Below are positions 36,929 through 45,040 of a stretch of DNA of 64,000 nt, one piece after another. The position numbers were made by a program, and so were the translations under genes. Each line of letters opens with the position of its first letter. Position 1 is the first letter of the stretch. The stretch comes from Corynebacterium sp. (GTDB lineage Bacteria > Actinomycetota > Actinomycetes > Mycobacteriales > Mycobacteriaceae), in contig JAUMTW010000006.1 of the NCBI GenBank assembly GCA_030531005.1, positions 62,001 to 126,000 of the forward strand, in the 5' to 3' direction. The notes beneath the pieces were generated by a model, which made no database searches, was not told where the DNA came from, and was given only the letters and a program-made list of their open reading frames with translations.

Positions 36929-39515
36929 GGCTCCGGGCCACATCAGCACGCGCCTCAGCGAATTTACGCCGCAGACCAGCACTCAAATTCTCGCGAGCTA
37001 AGAACTCGTCCATGCGAGCCAGCGTGTCTTCGGAAACTGCCCATGTTGGCATAATGCCTTCGATCACAACCTGCGCCATTTCTGGTTCCAGTTGCTCCCA
37101 CAACTGAGTAGCAGTATCAAAGATTTCGGTATCGAAATTGTGTAGCAATTCTGCGGCAGCTGCTGCATGCCAGCCCAAGAGTTTATGGCGGATTTCCAGG
37201 TTCGACAGCGTATTTGGAATCGCCGTCAGCTCCCCAAAGATTTCCTGCTTGACACCCGCATCATGTTGGGCAGCATACGCTTCCCAACTGTGGTTTTGGG
37301 CAGCAGAAGAGTTATCAACCGCAAGCAATGCTGCAATAGCAGCTGGAACATCAGCAATATCCCCATGTGCAATGCGCGCGGTCAAGGCACGCCAGCGGGC
37401 ATCAGTATCGATCGTAAGCCCCTCAAAGACTTCCTCACCGGCCACAATGTCAGCTAATTCTTCGCGGAGTTCTGGTGGCAGTTGTGCGCTAGTGAGAGCC
37501 TGGTAGAAGGCGAGCTGGCGATCTGAACCAGCAGGGGTGGTATCCAGTGCGGCTCGCAAGGTCGCGGCGAACTGGGCATTACCAGTTTCCTTGGCCCAAG
37601 CAGGATCAGCATAGGAGCGCAGCGCGGTGGCAGCTTGGCGCAGTACTAGCTGCACTACCGCAATCTCAATCTCAGTTGGTAGGCCCTTGGCAACAAGCTC
37701 GATGAAGTCACGAGCTCGCATCCGTCCATCACGGGTCATCTGCCATGCAGTTGACCAGCACAAGGTCCGCGCCATCGGATCACTGATGTCTGCAATGTGC
37801 TCAATAAGGAACGCCGCGGAGGCATCATCGAGTTCTACCAGGGTATAGGCTAGGTCCTCATCATTGAGTAGCACCAGATCAGCTGCGGGTACACCGGCAA
37901 ATTCAGGTACCTCGGTAGACTCGCTGCTGATGTCCAGGCGCTGGCTCTGCGTATGTTCTACCTTGCCATCCTTGAGGTTGTACAGGCCCACCTGGATGCG
38001 GTGGGTGCGTAGCTCCCCGGCTCCGGGATACGCGCCTTTTTGGGTAATACTGAAGCTACGGTAGTGGCCATCGGCTACCTCAAAGTCCACGCCCACGGTA
38101 TTCACACCAGTACTCTTGAGCCACTGGTCAGCCCAATCGCTTAAATCGCGGCCTGAGGAAGCAGTCAACGCTGCCAGCAGATCATCGAAAGTGGCGTTGC
38201 CGAAGCGATGATCGGCAAAGTATTGACGTACACCAGCCAGGAATGGTTCCAGGCCTACGTAGGCTTGCAGCTGCTTCAGCACGGAGGCGCCTTTAGCATA
38301 GGTGATGCCATCGAAATTTTGTTCCACCGTTTCGATGTCAGAGGCATCGGTGGAAATTGGGTGCGTAGAAGGCAGCTGATCTTGGCGGTATGCCCAGGAC
38401 TTCTCCACGTTGGCGAAGGTTACCCAAGCAGTGGTGAATTCGGTTGCCTCTGCCTGTGCCAATGCAGAGGCCCAGGTAGCGAAGGACTCATTGAGCCATA
38501 AATCATCCCACCAACGCATGGTGACTAGGTCGCCAAACCACATATGTGCCATCTCGTGCAAGATGGTGTCGCAGCGCCGCTCATAGAGGTACCTTGTGAC
38601 TTTGGAATTAAAGACGTACTCATCCCGGAAGGTAACCGCCCCTGGGTTTTCCATGGCACCCATGTTGAACTCCGGCACGAAAAGCTGGTCATACTTACCG
38701 AATGGGTAAGCAATGCCGAAGTTGGCGTGGTAGAAATCAAAGCCCTGCTTGGTTTGAGTAAACAGAGTTTCGGTATCCAGGTGCTGTGCCAACGATTGAC
38801 GGCAGTAAATAGCCATGGGGATTTCCAAAACCGTAGGCTCACCCTCTGGGGTTTCGGGATGATGGGTGAGGCTACCGCGCCAGGTGTCGGTGGCCTCGAA
38901 ATACGGGCCAGCACAAATTGCTATCAGATAGGGCGACAGGGGATAGGTGATGGCAGAGTCATGCAGCACGTAGCCGTCTTGTTCCGTGATCTGGTTTTCT
39001 GCGTTGGTGACCACTTTCCAACCGTAGGGGGCAGTGATGTGGAAGTTATAGGTGGCCTTCAGATCTGGCTGATCGAAGCAAGCAAAGACGCGCTTGGCAT
39101 CAGCGGTCTCGAACTGCGTGTAGAGGTACACTTTGCCATCTGCAGGGTCTTGGTAACGGTGCAAGCCCTGGCCAGTGCGCGAATAGCGCATGGTAGCTAC
39201 GATCTCCAGGTCGTGGGCCCCTGCGGTGAGAGCCAAGCGAATCCCTTGCGAGGCATCATATTGATTATTGCGGAAGCATAAGGCCGCAGCACTAATATCA
39301 TGGCCGTCTAAGAGCACGGAGTGTACGTGTTCGGCGCGGGCATCAATAAACGTTTCCCCAGCTTCAGATTGGAAGTGCACCCGGGTGCGTGACTCGAAAG
39401 TGGTTTGATTTTCTTCATTGGCCTGGTGCAGCTCTAAGGCGACATCATAATGCAGCTCGGAGATAAGTGCGGCCCGAGCTGCGGCCTCGGTGTGAGTCAG
39501 ATTCGTAGAACTCAA
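36900..39515 (-). CDS. pepN: Aminopeptidase N (M1 family)
   Basis: A zinc metallopeptidase that removes N-terminal residues from peptides, 871 residues. The substrate motif GAMEN and the zinc motif HEMAHMW with the second Glu in NESFA are present. An N-terminal beta domain (1-200) is followed by the thermolysin-like catalytic domain and a C-terminal ERAP1-like helical domain. It starts at TTG 39515 with AAGGAG about seven bases upstream. The 3' end overlaps crtI by 29 bases in antisense. Divergent from the DsbA-like gene, as with Rv2467/Rv2466c. Confidence 0.96.
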   Translation of the reverse strand: MSSTNLTHTEAAARAALISELHYDVALELHQANEENQTTFESRTRVHFQSEAGETFIDARAEHVHSVLLDGHDISAAALCFRNNQYDASQGIRLALTAGAHDLEIVATMRYSRTGQGLHRYQDPADGKVYLYTQFETADAKRVFACFDQPDLKATYNFHITAPYGWKVVTNAENQITEQDGYVLHDSAITYPLSPYLIAICAGPYFEATDTWRGSLTHHPETPEGEPTVLEIPMAIYCRQSLAQHLDTETLFTQTKQGFDFYHANFGIAYPFGKYDQLFVPEFNMGAMENPGAVTFRDEYVFNSKVTRYLYERRCDTILHEMAHMWFGDLVTMRWWDDLWLNESFATWASALAQAEATEFTTAWVTFANVEKSWAYRQDQLPSTHPISTDASDIETVEQNFDGITYAKGASVLKQLQAYVGLEPFLAGVRQYFADHRFGNATFDDLLAALTASSGRDLSDWADQWLKSTGVNTVGVDFEVADGHYRSFSITQKGAYPGAGELRTHRIQVGLYNLKDGKVEHTQSQRLDISSESTEVPEFAGVPAADLVLLNDEDLAYTLVELDDASAAFLIEHIADISDPMARTLCWSTAWQMTRDGRMRARDFIELVAKGLPTEIEIAVVQLVLRQAATALRSYADPAWAKETGNAQFAATLRAALDTTPAGSDRQLAFYQALTSAQLPPELREELADIVAGEEVFEGLTIDTDARWRALTARIAHGDIADVPAAIAALLAVDNSSAAQNHSWEAYAAQHDAGVKQEIFGELTAIPNTLSNLEIRHKLLGWHAAAAAELLHNFDTEIFDTATQLWEQLEPEMAQVVIEGIMPTWAVSEDTLARMDEFLARENLSAGLRRKFAEARADVARSLKNQQVDAA

Positions 39516-39839
39516 GGGTGCTCCTTGTTATCAGCTTATATGTTTCTCTAGTGGGTAAAGATGCCAACTGGCCACCAGGGCGGTGAGCCGGGGTGCAATC
39601 CAATCCCACGATGTCTCCCACTATACAATCTGGCCAAAATACGCGGAGTGGAATATTTGCGGCGGCACAATATTCAAATTGGGTGACACGCACGGCCGAA
39701 GCTTGGTGCTTCAGGAGTGTAGGATTGCAACTATATACCGCGAGCGCATGCAGGGTGCTTGTGGATACTTTGCTACCGTCCTGTATGCGGCAATGGTGAA
39801 ACACTAATAAAAACAGATACAAACAAAGAAGAGGTTGTT
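39516..39839. promoter_or_regulatory. Divergent intergenic region pepN / DsbA-like reductase
   Basis: No gene is visible. The sequence GGAATA at 39650-39655 followed after 16 bases by ATTCAA resembles a SigH (-35 GGAA, -10 GTT) promoter only partly; Rv2466c orthologues are SigH-controlled, so it is noted with caution. Confidence 0.3.
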
Positions 39840-40457
39840 ATGGCTCGTCAATTAAAATTCTGGTTCGATGTTTCTTGCCCTTATTGCTGGATTACCTCCC
39901 GCTGGATCAAGGAAGTAGAAAAGGTTCGCGACATTGAAGTGCAGTGGGTCCCAATGAGCCTTTCGGTTCTCAACGAAGGCCGCGAGGAATTGCCTGAGGA
40001 CTACAAGCGCAAGATGCAAGCTAACTGGGGGCCTGCTCGCGTGTGTGCTGCAGTCGCCACGGAGCACCCCGATAAGCTTGATGCGCTCTACACCGCTTTC
40101 GGCGAGCAATTACACCCAGGCGGCAAGGGCGCGCGAGAAGGATATAGTGCCTACAACGAGGTAATCATCGAGGTACTCGACTCCTTGGGCCTACATGAAT
40201 ACGCCGAGATTGCGGATACCGATACGTGGGATGCCGCGCTGCGAGAATACCACCAGAGCGCTATGGATGCCGTCGGTGATGAGGTAGGAACGCCGGTAGT
40301 CCGACTTGGTGATGTCGCCTTCTTCGGACCTGTGCTCACCCGCATCCCACGTGGGGAAGATGCAGGGCGCATTTTCGATGCTGCCTTTGAGCTCGCACAA
40401 TACCCACACTTCTATGAGATCAAGCGCTCGCGTAACGAGAGGCCTGCATTTGATTAA
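39840..40457 (+). CDS. DsbA-family mycothiol-dependent reductase (Rv2466c-like)
   Basis: A cytosolic thioredoxin-fold protein with the active-site motif SCPYC near the N-terminus and a helical insertion (GPARVCAAVATEHPDKLDALYTAF). The 205 residues start at ATG 39840 after AAAGAAGAGG. In M. tuberculosis Rv2466c is a mycothiol-dependent reductase/nitroreductase protecting against oxidative stress; the same role is inferred here from family and from its place next to pepN and rpiB. A strong terminator follows. Confidence 0.88.
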   Translation: MARQLKFWFDVSCPYCWITSRWIKEVEKVRDIEVQWVPMSLSVLNEGREELPEDYKRKMQANWGPARVCAAVATEHPDKLDALYTAFGEQLHPGGKGAREGYSAYNEVIIEVLDSLGLHEYAEIADTDTWDAALREYHQSAMDAVGDEVGTPVVRLGDVAFFGPVLTRIPRGEDAGRIFDAAFELAQYPHFYEIKRSRNERPAFD

Positions 40458-40540
40458 TGCCCTGCTCCTCGGCGTTTCCTAGGTAGCTGCTAGGCAGGTG
40501 CAGCAGCAGCGCTTGACTAGACAGCGAAGCGTACAAAGAA

Positions 40541-40580
40541 AAAGACTCCATGGCCGGATAGGGTCGTGGAGTCTTTGCTT
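40541..40580 (+). terminator. Terminator after the DsbA-like gene
   Basis: AAAGACTCCA (40541-40550) pairs with TGGAGTCTTT (40567-40576); a 16-base loop and a T-rich tail. Confidence 0.85.
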
Positions 40581-41033
40581 CGTGATGCCAGATGTAGGCG
40601 AGAAGTATTGGGCGGATATGCAATTATGCCGGGGGTAGCTTTTGCGGTAGTTACTGCGGTGGTTATTGAGGGCGCTATTGGGGTTGCTATTGGGGTTGCT
40701 GCTCAGCCAGCTGCTGAGACGAAGTAAAGGAATTACAACCCTGCTGCGCAACGGAAACTTACAGCAAATATCCCTAGGTGGCGACTGCAAGCAGCGAAAA
40801 GGTGCATTCGACGCTGGGCGTGAAGACTTCGTCGAGGAGGCTGCGCGCGTTCGAATCAAGAAATCTCTCACTCGTTGTGTGTGCTCCGTATTGCGCTGCA
40901 GCAGGGAAGTTATGCAGTAGAGGGGATCGCGTACCAACGTAATAACTTGGGTTTGGATGCGCGGCGCCGGAAACAACTGCTAGAGAGCACTAATCACCCC
41001 TCAGAAATAGGGGTGATTAGTGCAATGTGCGTA
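40581..41033. other. Gene-free spacer with short repeated GCTATTGGGGTT
   Basis: Besides the preceding terminator, the only notable items are a 12-base repeat GCTATTGGGGTT at about 40676-40700, inside a 33-codon frame (40626-40727) rich in Ala, Val, Ile and Gly, and the inverted repeat at 40987-41023. The 33-codon frame lacks a ribosome site. No large gene is supported. Confidence 0.4.
40987..41023 (-). terminator. Perfect 14-base inverted repeat after the lipoprotein gene
   Basis: GCACTAATCACCCC (40987-41000) pairs perfectly with GGGGTGATTAGTGC (41010-41023), 10 bases past the lipoprotein stop. There is no long T run, so it may be a terminator or an RNA-stabilising hairpin. Confidence 0.6.
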
Positions 41034-41447
41034 TTAGTCTTCGCGGCTGAGCTCAATGGACTCACCATCAAGGTTCAAGGTGAGATCATCGCCATCAAGA
41101 TCATAGTTAGAGGTGGAACCCTCCAAGTCGGAAGCAGCATCGCCCCCGATAGAGGTGTTGCTCCAGAAATCGTTGAGGGAATCGAGCACACTGGAGGCAA
41201 AGTTGGTGTTAGCAGTATCCCAGGTGATCTGTTCATCATCGGCGTTCAGGGTGCCGACTAGCTCTAGGGTGTTGTCTTTTTCTTCAGCGGTGAAGGTAGC
41301 AGAGTCCTTAGAGGTGTCCAGTACCAGGGTGAATTGGGTGTCCTCGTCAACACCGGTGTAGGTGCCGTCAGTGGTGATGCCGCATGCAGCAAGGCCTGCG
41401 ATGGAAAGGGCGCTGATCGCGCCGATGCTGAGAAGCTTTTTAGTCAT
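41034..41447 (-). CDS. Small secreted lipoprotein of unknown function
   Basis: A 137-residue protein with a signal peptide of about 21 residues ending in the lipobox LAAC. Start ATG 41447 is eight bases after AAGGA; two further in-frame ATGs lie upstream (41453, 41465). The mature part is acidic and Thr/Ser/Asp-rich with short beta-like stretches (TYTGVDEDTQFTLVL, LELVGTLNADD). It resembles no family I can name. It is bracketed by the 14-base inverted repeat and by the bidirectional terminator before the porin-like gene. Confidence 0.7.
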   Translation of the reverse strand: MTKKLLSIGAISALSIAGLAACGITTDGTYTGVDEDTQFTLVLDTSKDSATFTAEEKDNTLELVGTLNADDEQITWDTANTNFASSVLDSLNDFWSNTSIGGDAASDLEGSTSNYDLDGDDLTLNLDGESIELSRED

Positions 41448-41502
41448 AAGCATCGTCCTTTTCAATATGGGAGTAATACGTTTATGTGCTACCTAGGATA
41501 GC

Positions 41503-41535
41503 AAAAGCGCCCCACCAGGCAGTGGGGCGCTTTTT
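41503..41535. terminator. Bidirectional terminator between lipoprotein and porin-like genes
   Basis: A 13-base perfect stem (41503-41515 with 41522-41534), six-base loop, with A run on the left and T run on the right, so it can act on both strands. It lies downstream of the porin-like gene on the minus strand. Confidence 0.8.
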
Positions 41536-41631
41536 GAAGCTGTGCTGCGAAGGTATCGCCAGCTACTGCAAAAAATTGAGGGGATAGTTGCGTATGAAGG
41601 GGACCTTCGCAGCTACATCCGCATTTATACC

Positions 41632-41859
41632 TTAGGCAGCAACTGCAGCGGTGGTCTCAGCAACCTCAGACACGGTCTCAACAACGGTGGATGCAGCAGG
41701 CTCGGTAGCGCCAGAGCCCAAGAAGCTGAAGTCGAGGCTGGAGATGACGTCGAGGCCGGAACCAACAGTCTCAACAATGGAGGAAGCCAGCAGGCCCCAG
41801 TCGCCGTTGACGGAACCGGTTACGATGCCAGCTACGGAATTAGCAAGATCAGACCACAT
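41632..41859 (-). CDS. Small porin-like mycomembrane protein candidate
   Basis: A 75-residue protein without a signal peptide, starting at ATG 41859 with an excellent ribosome site AAAGGA eight bases upstream, so I take it to be real. It has amphipathic, Ser/Ala/Gly/Val-rich segments (GIVTGSVNGDWGLLASSIVETV), an acidic tail and no cysteine. Such short, leaderless acidic helical proteins resemble corynebacterial PorA/PorH cell-wall channels in style; I see no sequence match I can name. In several corynebacteria these proteins are O-mycoloylated on serine. Function is inference. Confidence 0.55.
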   Translation of the reverse strand: MWSDLANSVAGIVTGSVNGDWGLLASSIVETVGSGLDVISSLDFSFLGSGATEPAASTVVETVSEVAETTAAVAA

Positions 41860-42211
41860 GAGAGGTGTCCTTTCGGAGAGATTTTAGAATTCGGAGGTTT
41901 TAGTGCCGCTGCACTTGAATATGAAGATAACCTAAGTAATCAGCTGGGGCAAGTCTCAGAATTGGCATGCCCTAAAACGGGGGTGATCTCCGTCTTGAAA
42001 CTGCAGGTCAGATGGTGCTGATTGGTGATAGGGGGCATTTTTTCGACAATTTTCCCAGGCTTATGCAGGTTATCTGACAGCAAGCTTAGCAACTAGATAT
42101 AAGAATACAGTTGGGTGAGCGTAAGATGACAACCAGGGGAATTTTAAGCAAATTGCACGCAGGGGCCGGGTGGAATCTGCAGTTGTGGCCGGCTGCATTA
42201 CACTAAGGAAC
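41860..42211. other. Leader region between the porin-like gene and rpiB
   Basis: No gene is supported. It must hold the divergent promoters of the porin-like gene (minus) and rpiB (plus). I saw no convincing operator. Confidence 0.4.
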
Positions 42212-42685
42212 ATGCGTGTATATCTCGGTGCGGACCATGCAGGGTTCGATCTTAAAAATGCAATTGCAGAACACCTCCAGCAGCAGGGGGTCGAGGTAAT
42301 CGACTGCGGTGCTCATACCTATGATGCGGAGGATGATTACCCCGCATTCTGTATTGAGGCAGCCGCACGAGTCGTAGCAGATCCTGGCTCCCTAGGTATC
42401 GTGCTCGGTGGCTCTGGCAATGGTGAACAAATTGCTGCGAACAAGGTGAAGGGTGCCCGCTGTGCTCTTGCATGGTCCGTTGAGACCGCACGCTTGGCGC
42501 GGGAGCACAATAATGCGCTATTGATCGGCATTGGCGGACGTATGCATACTAAGGAAGAGGCTTTGGAAATTGTTGACGCCTTCTTGGATCAAGCATGGAG
42601 TGAGGCAGCGCGTCATCAGCGTCGCATCGATATCTTGGCAGAGTACGAGAACACCGGTGTAGCCCCAGCGCTCCCAGAATCCTAA
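42212..42685 (+). CDS. rpiB: Ribose-5-phosphate isomerase B
   Basis: Interconverts ribose 5-phosphate and ribulose 5-phosphate in the pentose phosphate pathway. The 157-residue protein starts at ATG 42212 after TAAGGAAC; the frame is open upstream but has no signal. Family motifs GADHAGFDLK, VLGGSGNGEQIAANKV and the terminal RHQRRIDILAEYE are present. The catalytic Cys is represented by IVLGGSGNGEQ neighbourhood rather than visible as Cys-Gly, as usual for the actinobacterial enzyme. Gene order with the DsbA-like gene agrees with Rv2465c-Rv2466c. Confidence 0.95.
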   Translation: MRVYLGADHAGFDLKNAIAEHLQQQGVEVIDCGAHTYDAEDDYPAFCIEAAARVVADPGSLGIVLGGSGNGEQIAANKVKGARCALAWSVETARLAREHNNALLIGIGGRMHTKEEALEIVDAFLDQAWSEAARHQRRIDILAEYENTGVAPALPES

Positions 42686-42794
42686 TACGTTTCGAGCTTT
42701 TGGCTTCGGGTATGACAGTATGAGGTTTGCTTGCCGGCAATCAGCTCCTGATGCCTAGTTCGACTTAGCGTGAGGATGCCCATGGCGTCAGGAA

Positions 42795-42840
42795 AATCCC
42801 TACCTCAAGAAAGTACGTATCGCAGAGGTAGGGATTCTTT
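42795..42840 (+). terminator. Terminator downstream of rpiB
   Basis: AATCCCTACCTC (42795-42806) pairs perfectly with GAGGTAGGGATT (42825-42836), then a T-rich tail. Confidence 0.85.
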
Positions 42841-42893
42841 GTTGGTCCGGTTAATTATGTGCTTAGGGTGAGTTGATTGATTGGTGGAAATAC

Positions 42894-43679
42894 TTAAAAG
42901 TCGAAACCGCCAAAGTCGAAACCGCCACCAAACACACCACCTAAATCACCCATATCACCCATGCCGAACATATCAACCATGTCGTCCAGGGCGGCATCAT
43001 AACCGGCAGCGAAGCTTTCTGCGCTTGCTACACCAGACATGCCACTGAATAAAGAAGAGAACAAAAGTACGGAACCAGCAGTCCACATGCCGCTCACCAT
43101 CGCGGACTTCCACCAAGGCTCGGAATACCAGCCTGCGGGAACCGGACGGCCTGCAACGGTACCTCCAGGATAATAATTTGGAGTACTCGCACTTGCCGTT
43201 GGAGATGTAGTCAAGGTGCGGCCTTCGACCTCAACTTGGCGAGTTTCGCTCACCGCGCCAGCCTGACGCTGACCTTCTAGCTGAGGTAACGCTGGACCTG
43301 CTGGCATCCCCATAATTTCGCGCGCAGCTTGTACGTAATACAGGCCCTCGAGTGCTGCCTCGCGCGCAAGCTCTGCCTGGCGTACGGATTGAGCTGTGCT
43401 AATTTGCGCCGATGCCGCATTAAAGCGCTCAGAGGCATCTGCTAATGCCTGGGTAGATGCGGTGTCTGCGCCACTGAGCTGTAAAACCTGGGAGCCTAAG
43501 CGGTCAATCCAGTGACGAGCTTCGGCGATGGCATCATCAAGGGGAACCTGACCTGGGTATATTGCCTGCGCGTTCGGACCGCGATGAATAGTCTGTCCGG
43601 GCTGATGCCGTGGTGTGCGATGAGCGAAAAAATAGATCGCTGCAATGGCTAGTATGAGCAAAAGAAAAGTCGAATTCAT
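42894..43679 (-). CDS. Membrane protein with glycine/phenylalanine-rich tail, unknown function
   Basis: A 261-residue protein with a membrane helix at 4-17 (TFLLLILAIAAIYFFA), a helical, Ala/Gln-rich middle (about 35-130), a Pro/Ser/Thr linker with an aromatic turn (VPAGWYSEPWW), and a second hydrophobic stretch. It ends in a low-complexity tail of Met/Gly/Asp/Phe (GDMGDLGGVFGGGFDFGGFDF). The start is ATG 43679 with AAAGG six to seven bases upstream; an open frame reaches 43754. I do not recognise a family with confidence. Confidence 0.65.
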   Translation of the reverse strand: MNSTFLLLILAIAAIYFFAHRTPRHQPGQTIHRGPNAQAIYPGQVPLDDAIAEARHWIDRLGSQVLQLSGADTASTQALADASERFNAASAQISTAQSVRQAELAREAALEGLYYVQAAREIMGMPAGPALPQLEGQRQAGAVSETRQVEVEGRTLTTSPTASASTPNYYPGGTVAGRPVPAGWYSEPWWKSAMVSGMWTAGSVLLFSSLFSGMSGVASAESFAAGYDAALDDMVDMFGMGDMGDLGGVFGGGFDFGGFDF

Positions 43680-44522
43680 AAGCTGCCTTTGTTTGTTGCC
43701 CGGGTAGGGATGAGCTACATAGGGGCTAATTCTATGGGCTCCAAAGGCCTCCATTTTACCATCTGAATCGTTGCTGTTCGGATAAAAGTCGCTGGCCTAG
43801 GTATCTATGTAGTACCGATCCAAGCGTGCCGGGGCGTAAAGAGAAGTGTGGATCGGGGCTTGAAAAGGTCGCTAAGACTACTTGCTGGCCTCATATAGCG
43901 AATACGATTCCACGGTTATGAGGGGGCGAAGATAGCCCACGCGGCGCATGCGGGTCTTACGTTGAGGACTACAGGTGATAGTAGAAATGCTCAGTAGCCA
44001 TTGTTACGGTCGAGAGCGTCCTTGAAACTTCTGCGGTGCCAGGTAGATAAGTGTTTTGCGTGGACGGAATACGAGTCGCGGAGGCTCGTTTATGGGCCAT
44101 CGGTGCAATAGCGGCTGCGATATTCCACGGGAAAGAGGGCAGGCTGGGCAGGTATAGCGGGTTATTCGAAACATACTGATGCAACCGAACCTGCAAAGCA
44201 AAGACGTGAGACTCGTGGTATCGAGATTCTCGAAGGCAGGGGAGTGCTCCACGGGGATTCGGGTGCTTCTGTGCTCTCGCCAAGGTCGATGCGGGGTTAT
44301 GTTTGTTTCCCACGGAAACAGCGAAGGAAAGAATAGAAGCAAAGAATAGAAAATCCCCCTCCAACAATACGTGTGGGGAGGTTACGATCGTTTGGGACGG
44401 ACTATGCCGGGAATCGTGCTGGGATGCAAGGAAAAAGCGTGGCGTGCGCCTGAGAAAACTACCGGGAATGTGAAAGTTTTCGGGGCAAAAGTTGCTAGCC
44501 CCGGGGCCTTAGGGGTGTCGGG
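43680..44522. other. Gene-poor stretch between membrane protein and excisionase-like gene
   Basis: About 840 bases. Several open frames of up to 130 codons exist on the minus strand, but they have no ribosome site, no recognisable composition and overlap in several frames; I do not call them genes. A gene relic cannot be excluded. Confidence 0.5.
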
Positions 44523-44741
44523 CTATTCCTCAGAATGTTTGGCGTTACGGCCTTCGATCCACTCCTTGACAATCTGGGAATCCCAGAGAGTTAAGCCATG
44601 GAGATGCGCAGAAGGTGCGGGGGCGCGCCCGCGGCCTGCGTAGCTGGTGAAAGTGCCCCGGGCCGTACCGGAATATTTGGCGCATTCGCTTGCGGTCCAG
44701 AGCTCCCGCCCGGTGTCAGCGTCAATTATCTTTGGGTCCAT
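44523..44741 (-). CDS. Excisionase/AlpA-like small helix-turn-helix protein
   Basis: A 72-residue DNA-binding protein. The motif ELWTASECAKYSG is the MerR-like excisionase start, followed by a turn (GRGRAPAPSAHLHGLTLWDS) and a helix (QIVKEWIEGRNAK). Such proteins control phage or integrative element excision, or act as regulators. Start is taken at ATG 44741; longer starts up to 44822 are possible. It lies about 190 bases before tRNA-Gly, without an integrase nearby, so it is an orphan. Confidence 0.6.
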   Translation of the reverse strand: MDPKIIDADTGRELWTASECAKYSGTARGTFTSYAGRGRAPAPSAHLHGLTLWDSQIVKEWIEGRNAKHSEE

Positions 44742-44879
44742 ACATATAACAATAGCGATATATATCGGGGTGCGCGCAACAATCAAATGTGCTAGCCTTC
44801 TTCGCGCGGTATCCACCCCCAAAGGTAGGGAGGGAAACGGCGCTCAATTCGGACATTTTTTGCGAGGAGTATGAAAAAT

Positions 44880-44908
44880 TTGAAGAATGCGTCCGGCTCC
44901 GCTAACCT
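44880..44908 (+). promoter_or_regulatory. Promoter of tRNA-Gly
   Basis: -35 TTGAAG (44880-44885) and -10 TAACCT (44903-44908), 17 bases apart. Confidence 0.65.
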
Positions 44909-44925
44909 AGTGAAAGCGCGAGCAT

Positions 44926-45000
44926 GGGAATGTCGTATAGTGGCTAATACCTCAGCCTTCCAAGCTGAAGACGCGGGTTCGATTCCCGTCATTCCCTCCA
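44926..45000 (+). tRNA. tRNA-Gly (anticodon TCC)
   Basis: Acceptor GGGAATG/CATTCCC, discriminator T, encoded CCA. Anticodon loop CTTCCAA gives TCC. Confidence 0.96.
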
Positions 45001-45002
45001 CG

Positions 45003-45040
45003 AATCCCGGAAGCACGATGAAAGGTTCCGGGATTTTTTA
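45003..45040 (+). terminator. Terminator after tRNA-Gly
   Basis: AATCCCGGAA (45003-45012) pairs with TTCCGGGATT (45026-45035), followed by T-rich TTTTT. Confidence 0.85.

Noticed and set aside
40479..40976. 165-codon open frame on the minus strand after the DsbA-like gene
   Set aside because: It covers a terminator and a repeat, has no ribosome site, and its composition (Ser/Asn/Pro/Arg with scattered Cys) fits no family.
41860..42211. Divergent operator between the porin-like gene and rpiB
   Set aside because: No palindrome or consensus box stood out on reading.
43969..44367. 132-codon and overlapping 112-codon minus-strand frames in the gene-poor region
   Set aside because: Competing frames cover the same DNA, with no ribosome site and no domain pattern.
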